A stretch of DNA of 64,000 bases from Tabrizicola oligotrophica. GTDB lineage: Bacteria > Pseudomonadota > Alphaproteobacteria > Rhodobacterales > Rhodobacteraceae. The notes under the pieces were generated by a model. The model made no database searches and had not been told where the DNA came from. It worked only from the letters and a program-made list of their open reading frames with translations. Shown one piece after another: positions 1 through 8,763 of this stretch. Each line of letters begins with the position of its first letter. Positions within the stretch are counted from its first letter, which is position 1. The stretch is taken from contig NZ_JAAIVJ010000008.1 in NCBI RefSeq assembly GCF_011008935.1, positions 1 to 64,000 of the forward strand. The letters are read 5' to 3'. The translations under genes and the position numbers were made by a program.

Positions 1-15
1 GGGAGCCTATGCCGT

Positions 16-807
16 TTGATTGCCGGTCAAACCTGCCCACGATCCCGTGGAAAGACTGCCCACCTTCGCGTGGAATCCGCGCCCATCATCCCATGGATTG
101 ACTGTCCACCATCGCGTGGAACACGCACGCTGCGGCGGCTGCGCGCGGCGCTGAAGGCCTTTCATCCCATTCTGGACGAAGACCTGGCCGACACCCTGCA
201 AGACAAATCCCGCGCCCTGTTCCGGATTCTGGGCGAGGTGCGCGATGCCGATGTCATGGCGCTGCGCTTTGCCGAAGCGCAGAATGCCGAGGCCACCCGC
301 GACGAGGCCGCCCATCAGCGCCGCAGGGCGCGCAAGCATCTGAAGCGCAAGAAGGCCGAGGGCTTCCGAACGGCGGTGCTGCGGCGGCTGGCGGGCAAGG
401 GCTGGCGGCGCGGCGGCAAGAAGGCCGGGGCGTTGCGCGAAGCGCCGGTGGCGGTGCAGGCCAAGGCGGCGCTGAACCGGGCCTGGGCGGCCTGCCTTGG
501 CAACGGGCCCGACCTGCGGCAGATGCGCGCCCGCACACAGCACGAGTTGCGCAAGGATCTGAAGATGTTGCGCTATCTGACGGAATTCTTTGAAGATCTT
601 TGGCCGGGCGCCGCGCAGGAGCGCTTTCTGGCGACGCTGCGCACCTTGCAGGACGATCTGGGCGAGATGACCGATACCGCGCTTGCCCGGTCGCTGGGCC
701 ATGACGATCCGTCCGATCTCGCCCCGCCGCAAGAGCGGGCGGCGCAGGACTGGCAAGCGTTGCAGGCGCAGGGGCCCTGGTGGCAGCCAGTCCCTGCGGT
801 GGCCTGA
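16..807 (+). CDS. CHAD-domain protein, 5' end disrupted or partial
   Basis: From about residue 37 the product matches a CHAD domain, a helical, histidine- and arginine-rich fold that binds inorganic polyphosphate. The helix TLRRLRAALKAFHP and later Arg/Lys-rich helices are visible. The usual lead-in, a VHQMRVxxRRLR helix preceded by more CHAD or CYTH sequence, is replaced by residues read through a 23-bp tandem repeat. The frame is open to the left edge, so the true start cannot be seen. The TTG at 16 is only the first possible start. The gene may be a decayed 5'-truncated copy or may begin outside the window. It converges on tadC, whose stop lies 40 bp away. Confidence 0.6.
   Translation: MIAGQTCPRSRGKTAHLRVESAPIIPWIDCPPSRGTRTLRRLRAALKAFHPILDEDLADTLQDKSRALFRILGEVRDADVMALRFAEAQNAEATRDEAAHQRRRARKHLKRKKAEGFRTAVLRRLAGKGWRRGGKKAGALREAPVAVQAKAALNRAWAACLGNGPDLRQMRARTQHELRKDLKMLRYLTEFFEDLWPGAAQERFLATLRTLQDDLGEMTDTALARSLGHDDPSDLAPPQERAAQDWQALQAQGPWWQPVPAVA
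34..121. repeat. Four tandem 23-bp units, each with a CCAY...RTGG palindrome
   Basis: Four imperfect copies begin at 34, 57, 80 and 103, exactly 23 bp apart. Each carries a 14-bp imperfect palindrome of the form CCAC/T-N6-G/ATGG (37-50, 60-73, 83-96, 106-119). The last unit runs straight into the CHAD-coding sequence. The period is not a multiple of three, so each unit shifts the reading frame. The array may continue left of the window. Confidence 0.7.
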
Positions 808-846
808 CCAGCGAGCCGCAGACTCTCTTTCTCCGGCGCAGCCGGT

Positions 847-1770
847 TCAGCCCGGCGACATTGTCGAGATCATCCGCACGATGCGGATCAGGACCGGAAC
901 CAGCACCATCACGAGGTTGACCGGAAACAGGAAGGCCGCCAGCGGCAACAGCATCTTGACCGGCAGCGCGTTGGCCTTTTCCTCGGCCTGCAGCAGGCGG
1001 ATCTGGCGCATTTCGGAGCTGTAGACGCGCAGGGTCTTGATGACGCTGCTGCCCAGCTCCTGCGACTGGCGGAACAGCACGGCCAGCGTGCGGACCTCCT
1101 CCAGATTGATCCGCATGGCAAGGTTGCTCAGCGCCTCGTGCAAGCTGCGCCCGGCCCGCACCTCAAGGCTGACCACCGCCAGATGCAGACCGAAACTCGG
1201 CTGGCTGCGCAGGAATTCCCGTGCCACCCGGTCAAGCGAGGCCTCGATGCTCATGCCGGCGTCGACGCAGACGATGATCAGATCAAGGAAATCCGGAAAA
1301 TACCGGCGAAACATCCGCACGTTCCGCTTGCCGATCCGCTCCAGCACGATGTTCGAGACGATGATCGACGCCCCGCTCAACACCGCGGCGAAGACCAGCG
1401 GCACGGCGGGATTGCCGGTATCGCGCAGGCTTTGGCCGATGTACCAGACGCCCACGAACACCAGGGCCGCCACCAGAAACCGCACGAGGTTGAAGCTGCG
1501 CAGCGCGTCACGGGTGAAGAACCCGGCGCGGATCAGCCGCATCTCCAGCGAATCCGGCTGGTTGCGGCGCTGGACATCCATGAAATAGGCGATGGAATCG
1601 TTGTCTTCGGCAAAAAGCGCGTCCGGGTCATAGACCTTGCCGCCCCGGACATTGGTGACCTGTTCGATATTGCGCCGGATCTGCCGCTGCCCGGCGAGAT
1701 AGTTCAGCAAGGCGAAGACGAACAGAACGACCGCGAGGAAGATCGCAGACAGGATGAGAATGTCGGTCAT
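847..1770 (-). CDS. tadC: Tad pilus inner-membrane platform protein TadC
   Basis: This 307-residue membrane protein belongs to the type II secretion F (GspF/TadC) family. A transmembrane helix lies near residues 4-26. The conserved segment FPDFLDLIIVCVDAGMSIEA (from about 163) marks the T2SF domain, and a long hydrophobic C-terminal hairpin (about 275-300) closes it. With TadB it would form the inner-membrane platform on which the CpaF ATPase drives Flp pilus assembly. It is the last gene of the minus-strand tad operon and starts 21 bp after the tadB stop. Length and order (tadB then tadC after cpaF) are normal for the family. Confidence 0.93.
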   Translation of the reverse strand: MTDILILSAIFLAVVLFVFALLNYLAGQRQIRRNIEQVTNVRGGKVYDPDALFAEDNDSIAYFMDVQRRNQPDSLEMRLIRAGFFTRDALRSFNLVRFLVAALVFVGVWYIGQSLRDTGNPAVPLVFAAVLSGASIIVSNIVLERIGKRNVRMFRRYFPDFLDLIIVCVDAGMSIEASLDRVAREFLRSQPSFGLHLAVVSLEVRAGRSLHEALSNLAMRINLEEVRTLAVLFRQSQELGSSVIKTLRVYSSEMRQIRLLQAEEKANALPVKMLLPLAAFLFPVNLVMVLVPVLIRIVRMISTMSPG

Positions 1771-1791
1771 GCGGAACTCTCCCTCGGGCCG

Positions 1792-2748
1792 TCAGAAATC
1801 GAACCGGACCATGCGGTTCATGATGTAGATGCCGATGCACATGTACAGGATGGTCCCCACGACGATCGCAGTGCCATGGCCGGTTTCCCAGATCGTGTCG
1901 AAGTAATCCGGGGCCAAGGTGCTGATGATGAGATAGAGGATGCCGGGAAAGACCGACATCAGGACTGCGGTGAACCGCCCCTCTGCCGAAATCGCGCGGA
2001 TCTTGTTCTTCAGCATCAGCCGGTCGCGGATCATGGCCGTCAGGTTTTCCAGGATTTCCGACAGGTTGCCGCCGGTGTTGCGCTGGACGCTGACAGTCAC
2101 GGCAAGCAGGTTAAGCTCGTCCGCCCCCACCCGCTCGTAAAGGCTGTAGAAGGCCTCGTCGAACTCCGAGCCAAAGGTCAGCTGGTCGGTCAGGATGCCG
2201 AACTCGCTGCCCACCGGGTCGGGCATTTCCCGCCCGACCAGCGACACGGCGGCGTTCAGCGGGTGGCCGGCGTGCAGCGAGCGCACGATGATGTCGATGG
2301 CCGCCGGCAGTTGCTGAACAAACCGCTTGACCCGCTTCATCCGCAGGTAGGCGAGGATCACATAGGCCAGCCCGACCGCCAAGGCGAGCGCGAGCGGCAC
2401 CCGCAAGAGCCAGGTCCCGACGACCAGAGACACCGGAACCAGCGAAGCACTGACCAGCGCAAGGGCGTAAAGCACCTTCTGGCGCCCCGAAAGGGTCAGG
2501 CCGGTCTGCGCATAAAGCTTGCGCAGGCTTCGCAGCAGATCGCCCTCGGCCGAGGAGGCCAGAAGCGACCGGTCCTTGAGAAGCGAGCGATAGGCCGCTT
2601 CGTGATCGCCGCCGCCCCGGGCCAGCCGGATCAGCCGTTCATTGACCTCTTGCCTTGCGGCCCTGCGCGCCAACAGGCGGCGCAGCAGGGTATCACCCGC
2701 AATCAGGACCGAGGAGAAGACAAAGGCATAGATGATGAGAAGGGACAT
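1792..2748 (-). CDS. tadB: Tad pilus inner-membrane platform protein TadB
   Basis: This 318-residue T2SF-family membrane protein has an N-terminal helix (about 3-20), a paired helical segment (about 90-135), the cytoplasmic T2SF domain starting LPAAIDIIVRSLHAGHPLNA and two C-terminal helices. The conserved polar stretch VQRNTGGNLSEILENL is the typical GspF/TadB signature. It is the partner of TadC in the pilus platform. It begins 9 bp downstream of the cpaF stop, so the two are very likely cotranscribed. Confidence 0.93.
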   Translation of the reverse strand: MSLLIIYAFVFSSVLIAGDTLLRRLLARRAARQEVNERLIRLARGGGDHEAAYRSLLKDRSLLASSAEGDLLRSLRKLYAQTGLTLSGRQKVLYALALVSASLVPVSLVVGTWLLRVPLALALAVGLAYVILAYLRMKRVKRFVQQLPAAIDIIVRSLHAGHPLNAAVSLVGREMPDPVGSEFGILTDQLTFGSEFDEAFYSLYERVGADELNLLAVTVSVQRNTGGNLSEILENLTAMIRDRLMLKNKIRAISAEGRFTAVLMSVFPGILYLIISTLAPDYFDTIWETGHGTAIVVGTILYMCIGIYIMNRMVRFDF

Positions 2749-2757
2749 GCGCCTTGT

Positions 2758-4134
2758 TCATTGCTTGACGGTTGGATCGAAGATCTTGGGATCGACCTTG
2801 AGGCCGATGGTCGCGATTTCCTGCAGGAAGCGCGGCCGGATGCCGGTGGCGCGGAACTCGCCGAAGATCCGGCCGTTCTCGTCCACGCCGACACGGTTGT
2901 AGCGCATGATGTCCTGAATCTGGATCACCTCGCCTTCAAGCCCGGTCAGTTCCGAGATGGCGGTGACACGGCGGCTGCCGTCGCGCATGCGGTTCAACTG
3001 CAAGACCATGTGGATCGCCGAGGAGATCTGCGACCGGATGCTGAGCTGCGACATCGGCATGCCGGCCATGCCGACCATCTGTTCCAGACGCGACATGGCA
3101 TCGCGGGTGTTGTTGGCGTGGATCGTGCTCATGGAGCCTTCATGGCCGGTGTTCATCGCCTGCAGCATGTCAAAGGCCTCGCCGCCGCGCACCTCGCCGA
3201 TGATGATGCGGTCGGGACGCATCCTGAGCGCGTTCTTCACCAGATCGCGCTGGGTCACCTCGCCCTTGCCCTCCAGCGTCGGCGGGCGGGTTTCCATCCG
3301 CACCACGTGTTTCTGCTGCAACTGAAGTTCCGCCGCGTCCTCGATGGTGACAAGGCGTTCCTCATGCGGGATGAAGCCCGAGAGCGCGTTCAGCATCGTG
3401 GTCTTGCCCGAGCCGGTGCCGCCGGAGATCAGCATCGAGACCTTGCCCTCGACCGCCGCCGCCAGAAGCTGCGCCATGCCTTCGGGCAGCGCCCCTTTGC
3501 TCACCAGCGTCGACAGGTTGAAGGGCCGGCGCGAGAATTTCCGGATCGAGACCTGCGGGCCGTCGACCGCGATGGGCCGGATCGCCACGTTCACGCGCGA
3601 GCCGTCGGCAAGACGGGCATCGACCAGCGGCGAGGCTTCGTCGACCCGCCGTCCGACCGAGGCGACGATCTTGTTGATGATGCGCAAGAGATGACGCTCA
3701 TCCTTGAAGCGGACGTCGGTCAGAAGCAGCTTGCCATAGCGTTCGATGTAAACCGTCTTGGGGCCGACGATCAGGATATCGGCGATGGAATCGTCCTTGA
3801 GCAGCGGCTCGATCGGACCAAGGCCCAGCATCTCGTCGGCCAGATCCGAGACGAGGCTGTCCAGCTCTCGGGCATTCAGCGCGACGTTCTGGATCTTGAG
3901 GTAGTCGCGCACCATCGGGCGCAATTCGTCATGCAGTTGCACGGTCTCCAGCGTATCGAGAACCGTCAGGTTGATCTTGTCGAGCAGGAAGCGGTGCAGG
4001 TTCACCCGTTCGGACACCATGTCCACCTCGGGCGCGGCCTGGGCTTCAACGGTCAGGACCGGGGAGGGAACCTCCTCGACAGCGTGGGGTTCGGGCGCCT
4101 GTTCGCCCTGCTTGCGGAAAAACCGGCCGACCAT
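2758..4134 (-). CDS. cpaF: Tad pilus secretion ATPase CpaF/TadA
   Basis: This 458-residue hexameric traffic ATPase of the VirB11/CpaF family powers Flp pilus assembly at the cytoplasmic face of the inner membrane. The Walker A motif GGTGSGKTT is at residues 238-246, the Walker B region RIIIGEVRG at 309-317, and the His box [13 protein letters not shown] follows at about 329-341. The first 45 residues are a variable, Glu/Pro-rich tail. It starts 26 bp after the L,D-transpeptidase gene, which is inserted between cpaE and cpaF. Confidence 0.96.
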   Translation of the reverse strand: MVGRFFRKQGEQAPEPHAVEEVPSPVLTVEAQAAPEVDMVSERVNLHRFLLDKINLTVLDTLETVQLHDELRPMVRDYLKIQNVALNARELDSLVSDLADEMLGLGPIEPLLKDDSIADILIVGPKTVYIERYGKLLLTDVRFKDERHLLRIINKIVASVGRRVDEASPLVDARLADGSRVNVAIRPIAVDGPQVSIRKFSRRPFNLSTLVSKGALPEGMAQLLAAAVEGKVSMLISGGTGSGKTTMLNALSGFIPHEERLVTIEDAAELQLQQKHVVRMETRPPTLEGKGEVTQRDLVKNALRMRPDRIIIGEVRGGEAFDMLQAMNTGHEGSMSTIHANNTRDAMSRLEQMVGMAGMPMSQLSIRSQISSAIHMVLQLNRMRDGSRRVTAISELTGLEGEVIQIQDIMRYNRVGVDENGRIFGEFRATGIRPRFLQEIATIGLKVDPKIFDPTVKQ

Positions 4135-4160
4135 CTACGACCTCCTGATTGAAAAGGGCT

Positions 4161-4724
4161 TCATTGCACGATCACCTTGGTGCCGACCTTGACCTGTTCG
4201 AAAAGCTCCATGACATCGGCATTGCTCAGCCGGAAACAGCCCGAGGTCTCATAGCCGCCGACGGTTTCGGCGGTGTTGGTGCCGTGGATGCGATACAGCG
4301 TGTCGCCGCCGCCGCGATAAAGATAGATCGCCCGCGCGCCCAAGGGGTTGTAGGGGCCAGAGGGCACATGCTCGGGCAGGGCCGGGTTGCGCTGGCGCAT
4401 CTCGGCCGGCGGGCGCCATTCCGGCCATTCCGCCTTGCGGCCCACGACCACGGTGCCGGTCCACAGGAAACCGTCCTTGCCGACGCTGATGCGGTAGCGC
4501 GCCGCCCGGCCATCGCCCAACACCAGATGCAGCGTGCGGTCGGCGTTGGAAATGATCAGGGTGCCGGGGGCCTCGGTGGTCTGGAAATCCACCACCTCGC
4601 GCGTCACCTTGCCATGATCGCGCGGCACCGACTTCATCTCGACGCGGTGCAGATCGGGCAGCGCTGCGCTGTCGGCCGGCGGGGAATGCGCCGCCACGAC
4701 TGCGGCCAGTGCCAGCCAGATCAT
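4161..4724 (-). CDS. L,D-transpeptidase (YkuD family) inside the tad operon
   Basis: This 187-residue exported protein has a short N-terminal hydrophobic segment (about 1-12) and a YkuD catalytic domain from about residue 53. The motif HGTN (147-150) and SGCFRL with Cys163 and Arg165 form the L,D-transpeptidase active site, which cross-links or anchors substrates on peptidoglycan meso-diaminopimelate. Its ATG overlaps the cpaE stop by 4 bp, so translation is probably coupled to cpaE. The location suggests local cell-wall remodelling for the pilus machine or anchoring of a pilus component, but that role is inferred from context only. Confidence 0.9.
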   Translation of the reverse strand: MIWLALAAVVAAHSPPADSAALPDLHRVEMKSVPRDHGKVTREVVDFQTTEAPGTLIISNADRTLHLVLGDGRAARYRISVGKDGFLWTGTVVVGRKAEWPEWRPPAEMRQRNPALPEHVPSGPYNPLGARAIYLYRGGGDTLYRIHGTNTAETVGGYETSGCFRLSNADVMELFEQVKVGTKVIVQ

Positions 4725-5902
4725 GCCTTGACCCCTTCGATGTGCAGCTTCTGCACGGCAAAGCGCGCCAGTTCCTTCAGGAACCGCGAAGACCGGTTCA
4801 GCTCGCTCAGCGGAATGCCCCGGTCCATCGCCTCGGACAGCGCCTCGTCCTCATTCGGCAGATAGCTGTAGGGAATTTCCCCCAGAAGCTGCTTGATGCG
4901 CGATTCCGCAATGCGCTGGCTGCCGAAAAACCCCTTGCGGCGCTTGTTGATGAGGATATGCGCCTGCGGCAGCCGGCCGCCTTCGGCATGCAGCTGGTTG
5001 CGCAGCGCCAGCGCCTGCTTGATCGAGGGCAGGTTCAACTCGCACACGATGGTCAGGCTGTTCACCTCGGCCAGAACATCCTGCCGCCAGTCGGTTTCGT
5101 AATAGGGAATGTCCAGAACCGTATGACCATGCTGCGCGGTCACGGCGTCCAGCAGACGCAGCACCAGCTCATAGCAGTTCAGATGGGTGACAAGCTCGGG
5201 CTTGCGGAAGGAATAGAGCGAAAAGCCGTGCGGGTGGCGCTGCTGGATCAGGCTGACGAACTCGGCATCGACCCGGCCGGGGTTGCTGAGAACGCTGTCG
5301 AGGTTGAAGGTGTTCTCCATGTTCAACAGATCGCCGCAGGCGCCGGTGGAAAAGTCGAGATCGAAAAGACCGACGCCATTGCGCTTGGTCTCGGTGCTGC
5401 GCGCCAGAAGGTCGGCAAGCATCACCGCCACCGTGGTCGCGCCCGCCCCGCCATTGGCCGAGGTCACGGCATGCACCCGGTTGGTCGATTGCTTGGACGA
5501 CCGCGCGCCGCTGATGATCGCGTTGTGCAGATCGACCGTGGACAGCGGATGGCGCAGCCAGTCATGCACGCGCAGCTTCATCAGCCGCCGCACCTGCTGG
5601 TCATCCAGCGCATCCGACACCACGATGATCGGCAGGTCATGCGACTGGCCACGCAGGCCGTCGATCAGCTCGGCCCGCTCGGCGCTGAACTCCGCGATGT
5701 CCAGCACCACGATATCCGGCGTCACGTCGCGCAGCCGCGCCAGCACATTCTGGCTGCTGGCCAGATGCATCGTCACGTTGGAAAGCTCTTCGGTCGCCGC
5801 TTTCAGGAGTGAGAAATCCGGGTGGCCGCAATCCACGACCAAAGCGGTCATCTTCCGCATCCGGCTCTTGGGTTCCGTGGTGATGAGGTCTTGCGCGTTC
5901 AT
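4721..5902 (-). CDS. cpaE: Pilus localisation protein CpaE/TadZ (ParA/MinD-like)
   Basis: This 393-residue protein has an N-terminal atypical receiver-like domain (about 18-130) and a C-terminal ParA/MinD-type ATPase domain (about 143-390). TadZ/CpaE proteins position the pilus machine at a cell site. The deviant Walker A is NGGAGATT (150-157), so the lysines expected in KGGVGKTT are absent. The Walker B-like FDLDFSTGACGD is kept. The loss of lysine resembles what I recall of other TadZ proteins, so it may be a family trait. The start overlaps the stop of the TadF-like gene by 4 bp. Confidence 0.9.
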   Translation of the reverse strand: MNAQDLITTEPKSRMRKMTALVVDCGHPDFSLLKAATEELSNVTMHLASSQNVLARLRDVTPDIVVLDIAEFSAERAELIDGLRGQSHDLPIIVVSDALDDQQVRRLMKLRVHDWLRHPLSTVDLHNAIISGARSSKQSTNRVHAVTSANGGAGATTVAVMLADLLARSTETKRNGVGLFDLDFSTGACGDLLNMENTFNLDSVLSNPGRVDAEFVSLIQQRHPHGFSLYSFRKPELVTHLNCYELVLRLLDAVTAQHGHTVLDIPYYETDWRQDVLAEVNSLTIVCELNLPSIKQALALRNQLHAEGGRLPQAHILINKRRKGFFGSQRIAESRIKQLLGEIPYSYLPNEDEALSEAMDRGIPLSELNRSSRFLKELARFAVQKLHIEGVKA

Positions 5903-6513
5903 GGGGGTGTTCCGACAGAGGAAAGGTCTTCGCTGGTAATGGTGACGGCATGCGCCGGCATGGTGATGACGTTTGCACCGATCAGCGCATCCAGCATCAG
6001 GAAATCAAAGGTCAGGCCGACGCTTTCGACCCGAATCGTCAGCACCGGCCCGGCCGGGCGCCCGACATAGCCAAGACCGGCGCGTTCATAGGTGACGCGG
6101 ACATTGTCGGCGGAAATCACCGGGAAGAAATCGCACATGCCGCTGACGCTGCCGGCCAGATCCGGATCACAGACCCCATCGCTGCCTTCGATCAGGCGGC
6201 CCATGCCGTCGGCGTCACAGGCGGCAGCGCCCGCACCGCAACTGACGGTCACGATGGCGGCCGGCATCGGACGCCCGGCATCTATGTCTCCCAGGTCTTC
6301 GGCGAAGGCGTCAAGGTTGGCCAGAATCGGATCGGACACCGCCAGTTGCCGCGCGCCGATCTGCATGGCCTTTACCGTCTGGTTCCATTGGAACATCAGG
6401 AAGCCAAGCTCGACCATGGCCGCCATGACAAGCATCAGGATCGGGACGACCAGCAGGCCCTCGATCAGGACTGCGCCGCTGTCATCCGCCAGGGAGCGCC
6501 GCCGCCTCACCAT
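5899..6513 (-). CDS. TadE/TadF-like minor pseudopilin
   Basis: This 204-residue protein has a basic N-terminus (MVRRRRS) followed by a TadE-type hydrophobic helix (GAVLIEGLLVVPILMLVMAA, about 13-32) and a soluble periplasmic part. The Gly-Ala...Glu pattern before the helix resembles a prepilin-like cleavage and membrane-insertion segment. It overlaps the next pseudopilin gene upstream by 7 bp and cpaE by 4 bp. Four Cys residues in the middle (about 92-125) could form disulphides. TadE and TadF are hard to tell apart from sequence alone, so no symbol is given. Confidence 0.85.
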   Translation of the reverse strand: MVRRRRSLADDSGAVLIEGLLVVPILMLVMAAMVELGFLMFQWNQTVKAMQIGARQLAVSDPILANLDAFAEDLGDIDAGRPMPAAIVTVSCGAGAAACDADGMGRLIEGSDGVCDPDLAGSVSGMCDFFPVISADNVRVTYERAGLGYVGRPAGPVLTIRVESVGLTFDFLMLDALIGANVITMPAHAVTITSEDLSSVGTPP

Positions 6514-6974
6514 CCGATATACCTCTGGCTGTAGGTGTAGCTGAAGCTGATGGCGTCAATCTCAAGCGCGCCGAAGAACGGCGAGGTGACATAGGTGACG
6601 GTGCCAACGCCGGTCACCATCGAGGTGGCATCGGGGCTGGTCGGCGGCTCGGCCGGCGCCAGCGTCAGCTCGTCGGCCTCATCCCACCCCGGCACCCTGA
6701 GCGACCCGGTCCCCGCGGCATTGCCGTAAAAGGCGATATTGCGGGCCATTGTCACCGTGCAGGCATTGAAGGTTGGCCGGCAGCGCGACCAGTAGCGCAC
6801 GGCGTCGCGCACCCCGATCTGCATCTGTTGCCGCTGCCAGAAGATATTGGCGAATTCCAGCGTCCCGATTGTCATGACCGTGAGGACCGGCACCACGATG
6901 ATGGTTTCGGCAAGCACCGCGCCCGCTTCCTCGGCCCAGAGGCGCGATATCCATCTCGGAATGACACGATACAT
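6507..6974 (-). CDS. TadE-like minor pseudopilin
   Basis: This 155-residue protein has one N-terminal hydrophobic helix (AVLAETIIVVPVLTVMTIGT, about 19-38) preceded by a short cytoplasmic tail, as in TadE-family pseudopilins. The acidic residue in the helix start (AET) matches the family. Pseudopilins of this kind are processed by the prepilin peptidase and are needed for Flp pilus assembly. It lies between the small lipoprotein gene (84 bp upstream) and the TadF-like gene, which it overlaps. Confidence 0.85.
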   Translation of the reverse strand: MYRVIPRWISRLWAEEAGAVLAETIIVVPVLTVMTIGTLEFANIFWQRQQMQIGVRDAVRYWSRCRPTFNACTVTMARNIAFYGNAAGTGSLRVPGWDEADELTLAPAEPPTSPDATSMVTGVGTVTYVTSPFFGALEIDAISFSYTYSQRYIGW

Positions 6975-7057
6975 CGCAAGGCATCCTCAAAACGCGCCCG
7001 CCTCCCCTTTTCGCACCCCAGAGGTCAAGCGGTATCTACCCGGCGGAGTTCGGCGGG

Positions 7058-7255
7058 TTACGGGCTAATCGTGACGTCTGTATTCGAAACGTTGTTCGGA
7101 AACGGATAGATGGTCTGGATCGCCGTATTGGCTTCGGCGGCATCGCCGGCGCCAAAGGTAATGGTGTCGCTGTGGTTCAGATAATCCGCACAGCCCGCAA
7201 GCGGCGACACGAAGATCAAAACCGCGAGGATCTTACTGCTTCTTGATGACCGCAT
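7058..7255 (-). CDS. Small Tad-locus lipoprotein
   Basis: This 65-residue protein begins MRSSRSSKILAVLI and has a lipoprotein signal ending in the lipobox LAGC, so Cys should be lipidated and the remaining roughly 45 residues exposed in the periplasm. I chose the ATG at 7255 because it places the basic n-region directly before the hydrophobic core. Longer in-frame starts would precede the signal with unrelated residues. It overlaps the end of cpaC by 23 bp. It may be a CpaD-like or secretin-assisting lipoprotein, but similarity is too short to name it. Confidence 0.75.
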   Translation of the reverse strand: MRSSRSSKILAVLIFVSPLAGCADYLNHSDTITFGAGDAAEANTAIQTIYPFPNNVSNTDVTISP

Positions 7256-8717
7256 CGTCAAATTCCAGATCAATGATATGTCCATAGGGGCCGACTGTGC
7301 CATCGCCGTTCTTGAAGGCACGGATCATCTGCTTGTCCACTTCCAGCATGCCAAGCAGGAACATCTCGACATCGTTCGACGAGCGGGAGTTGTCCAGCGG
7401 CGAGGCCAGCGGTTCGGCGGGCGTGCCGGGCTTGACCAGCCGCGGCGTGACCAGGATCACCAGGTCGGTTTCCTTCTTCTGGAACGCCGAGGAGCGGAAC
7501 AGCGCGCCAAGGACCGGAATCTGCCCCATCCACGGCACCTGTTTCAGGTTGCGCTCGTTGTCGACCTGCAACAGCCCGGCAATGGCAAAGCTTTGCCCGT
7601 CGCGCAGCGTCACCGTGGTATCGGCCTTGCGCGAGATAAAGGCCGGCTGGCCATTCACCGTGACCGAGGTGTCAATGTCGCTGACCTCGGGGCGGATGCG
7701 CAGGCTGATGAGCCCGTCATCCATCACCACCGGGATGAAATTCAGCCGGACGCCATATTCGCGGTAATCGGTCTGCGTCGCCATGACGCCGTTTTCCCCC
7801 GCCACCGCGCTGGTGATCGGAACCTCACCGCCGACGACGAAATTCGCTTCCACTCCGCTGGTCGTGACCAGCGTCGGGTTGGCCAGACGGCGGGCAAGAC
7901 CCCGGCCCTCCAGCACGTTGATCACCGCGTCGATCTCGGTCCCGGCGATCTGCAACAGGTTGCCGATGAAGCTGCCGAAGGGCGCATTGCCCGACACGAT
8001 GCCATCCGTGACATGTCCGGTAGCCGGATCCGGCACGCCGCCCGTGCTGCCGCGGCTGACCCCGGCATTGGTCGCGTTCAGTTCCACCCCCAGCTCGCGG
8101 CCCGAGGTGCGGCTGATCTCGATGATGCGCACATCCAGCTGCACCTGCTGCGGATCGGTCACACGGATCGCGTTGACCACCGGATCGGTGGAGAACTGCA
8201 TCGCAATCTCCAGCACCCGCTTCAGATCAACCCCGTCCTTGACCGCGCCCGACAGCCGGATCCGGCCGTTGATGTTGTCGACGTCGACATTGGCGCTGGG
8301 AACGGCGCTGGAAATCGCGCGGTTCAGCTCGGCGAAATCCACCTCGACCTTCAGGATGGCGCTGCCCATCAGCTTCTTGTCGGCGTCGTAAAAGCTGATG
8401 TTGGTCGCCCCCGCGGTCCGGCCCTGCACATAGGCCGAGGCGCCGGTCAGCGGAAAGACGTCGGCCACATTGGCGTCGCCCACCACCACATCGTTGAACG
8501 GTGTGTTGGTGATGATCGTCATGGTGAAGCCCGGCTTCAGCGTGATCGTCGTCACCGGCGCGCCCTGCCCCAGCGAGACAAACCGCTCCTGCGCCATGGC
8601 GGGCGCCGCCCCAAGGGTCAGGACAGTCAGAACCAGCAGAACGGCGACAGGGGCAAGCCCTGCGGCCAGAAATGACGTGATCCGTTTGAAATTCGCAGAG
8701 TGGCCCATCTTCAGCAT
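7233..8717 (-). CDS. cpaC: Tad pilus outer-membrane secretin CpaC/RcpA
   Basis: This protein of about 494 residues has a signal peptide ending near APAMAQE, an N-terminal pilus/secretin N0 domain (LKPGFTMTIITNTPFNDVVV), a BON-like domain (VDNINGRIRLSGAVKD) and a C-terminal secretin domain ending VPWMGQIPVLGALFRSS and ETDLVILVTPRLV. It forms the outer-membrane channel for the Flp pilus. Candidate starts are ATG 8717, with a GGGA upstream, and ATG 8708. Earlier in-frame codons would run towards cpaB and lengthen the signal peptide unreasonably. It lies 46 bp after cpaB. Confidence 0.93.
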   Translation of the reverse strand: MLKMGHSANFKRITSFLAAGLAPVAVLLVLTVLTLGAAPAMAQERFVSLGQGAPVTTITLKPGFTMTIITNTPFNDVVVGDANVADVFPLTGASAYVQGRTAGATNISFYDADKKLMGSAILKVEVDFAELNRAISSAVPSANVDVDNINGRIRLSGAVKDGVDLKRVLEIAMQFSTDPVVNAIRVTDPQQVQLDVRIIEISRTSGRELGVELNATNAGVSRGSTGGVPDPATGHVTDGIVSGNAPFGSFIGNLLQIAGTEIDAVINVLEGRGLARRLANPTLVTTSGVEANFVVGGEVPITSAVAGENGVMATQTDYREYGVRLNFIPVVMDDGLISLRIRPEVSDIDTSVTVNGQPAFISRKADTTVTLRDGQSFAIAGLLQVDNERNLKQVPWMGQIPVLGALFRSSAFQKKETDLVILVTPRLVKPGTPAEPLASPLDNSRSSNDVEMFLLGMLEVDKQMIRAFKNGDGTVGPYGHIIDLEFDDAVIKKQ

Positions 8718-8763
8718 TCTGTCTGTCCCGTCGTGCCCTTGAGGGCTGTTGTTCTTGAGCTGC

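Noticed and set aside
1138-4152. A 1004-codon plus-strand reading frame across the tadC-tadB-cpaF region
   Set aside because: It is antisense to three clear tad genes and its product is a Gln/His/Arg-rich shadow typical of GC-rich DNA.
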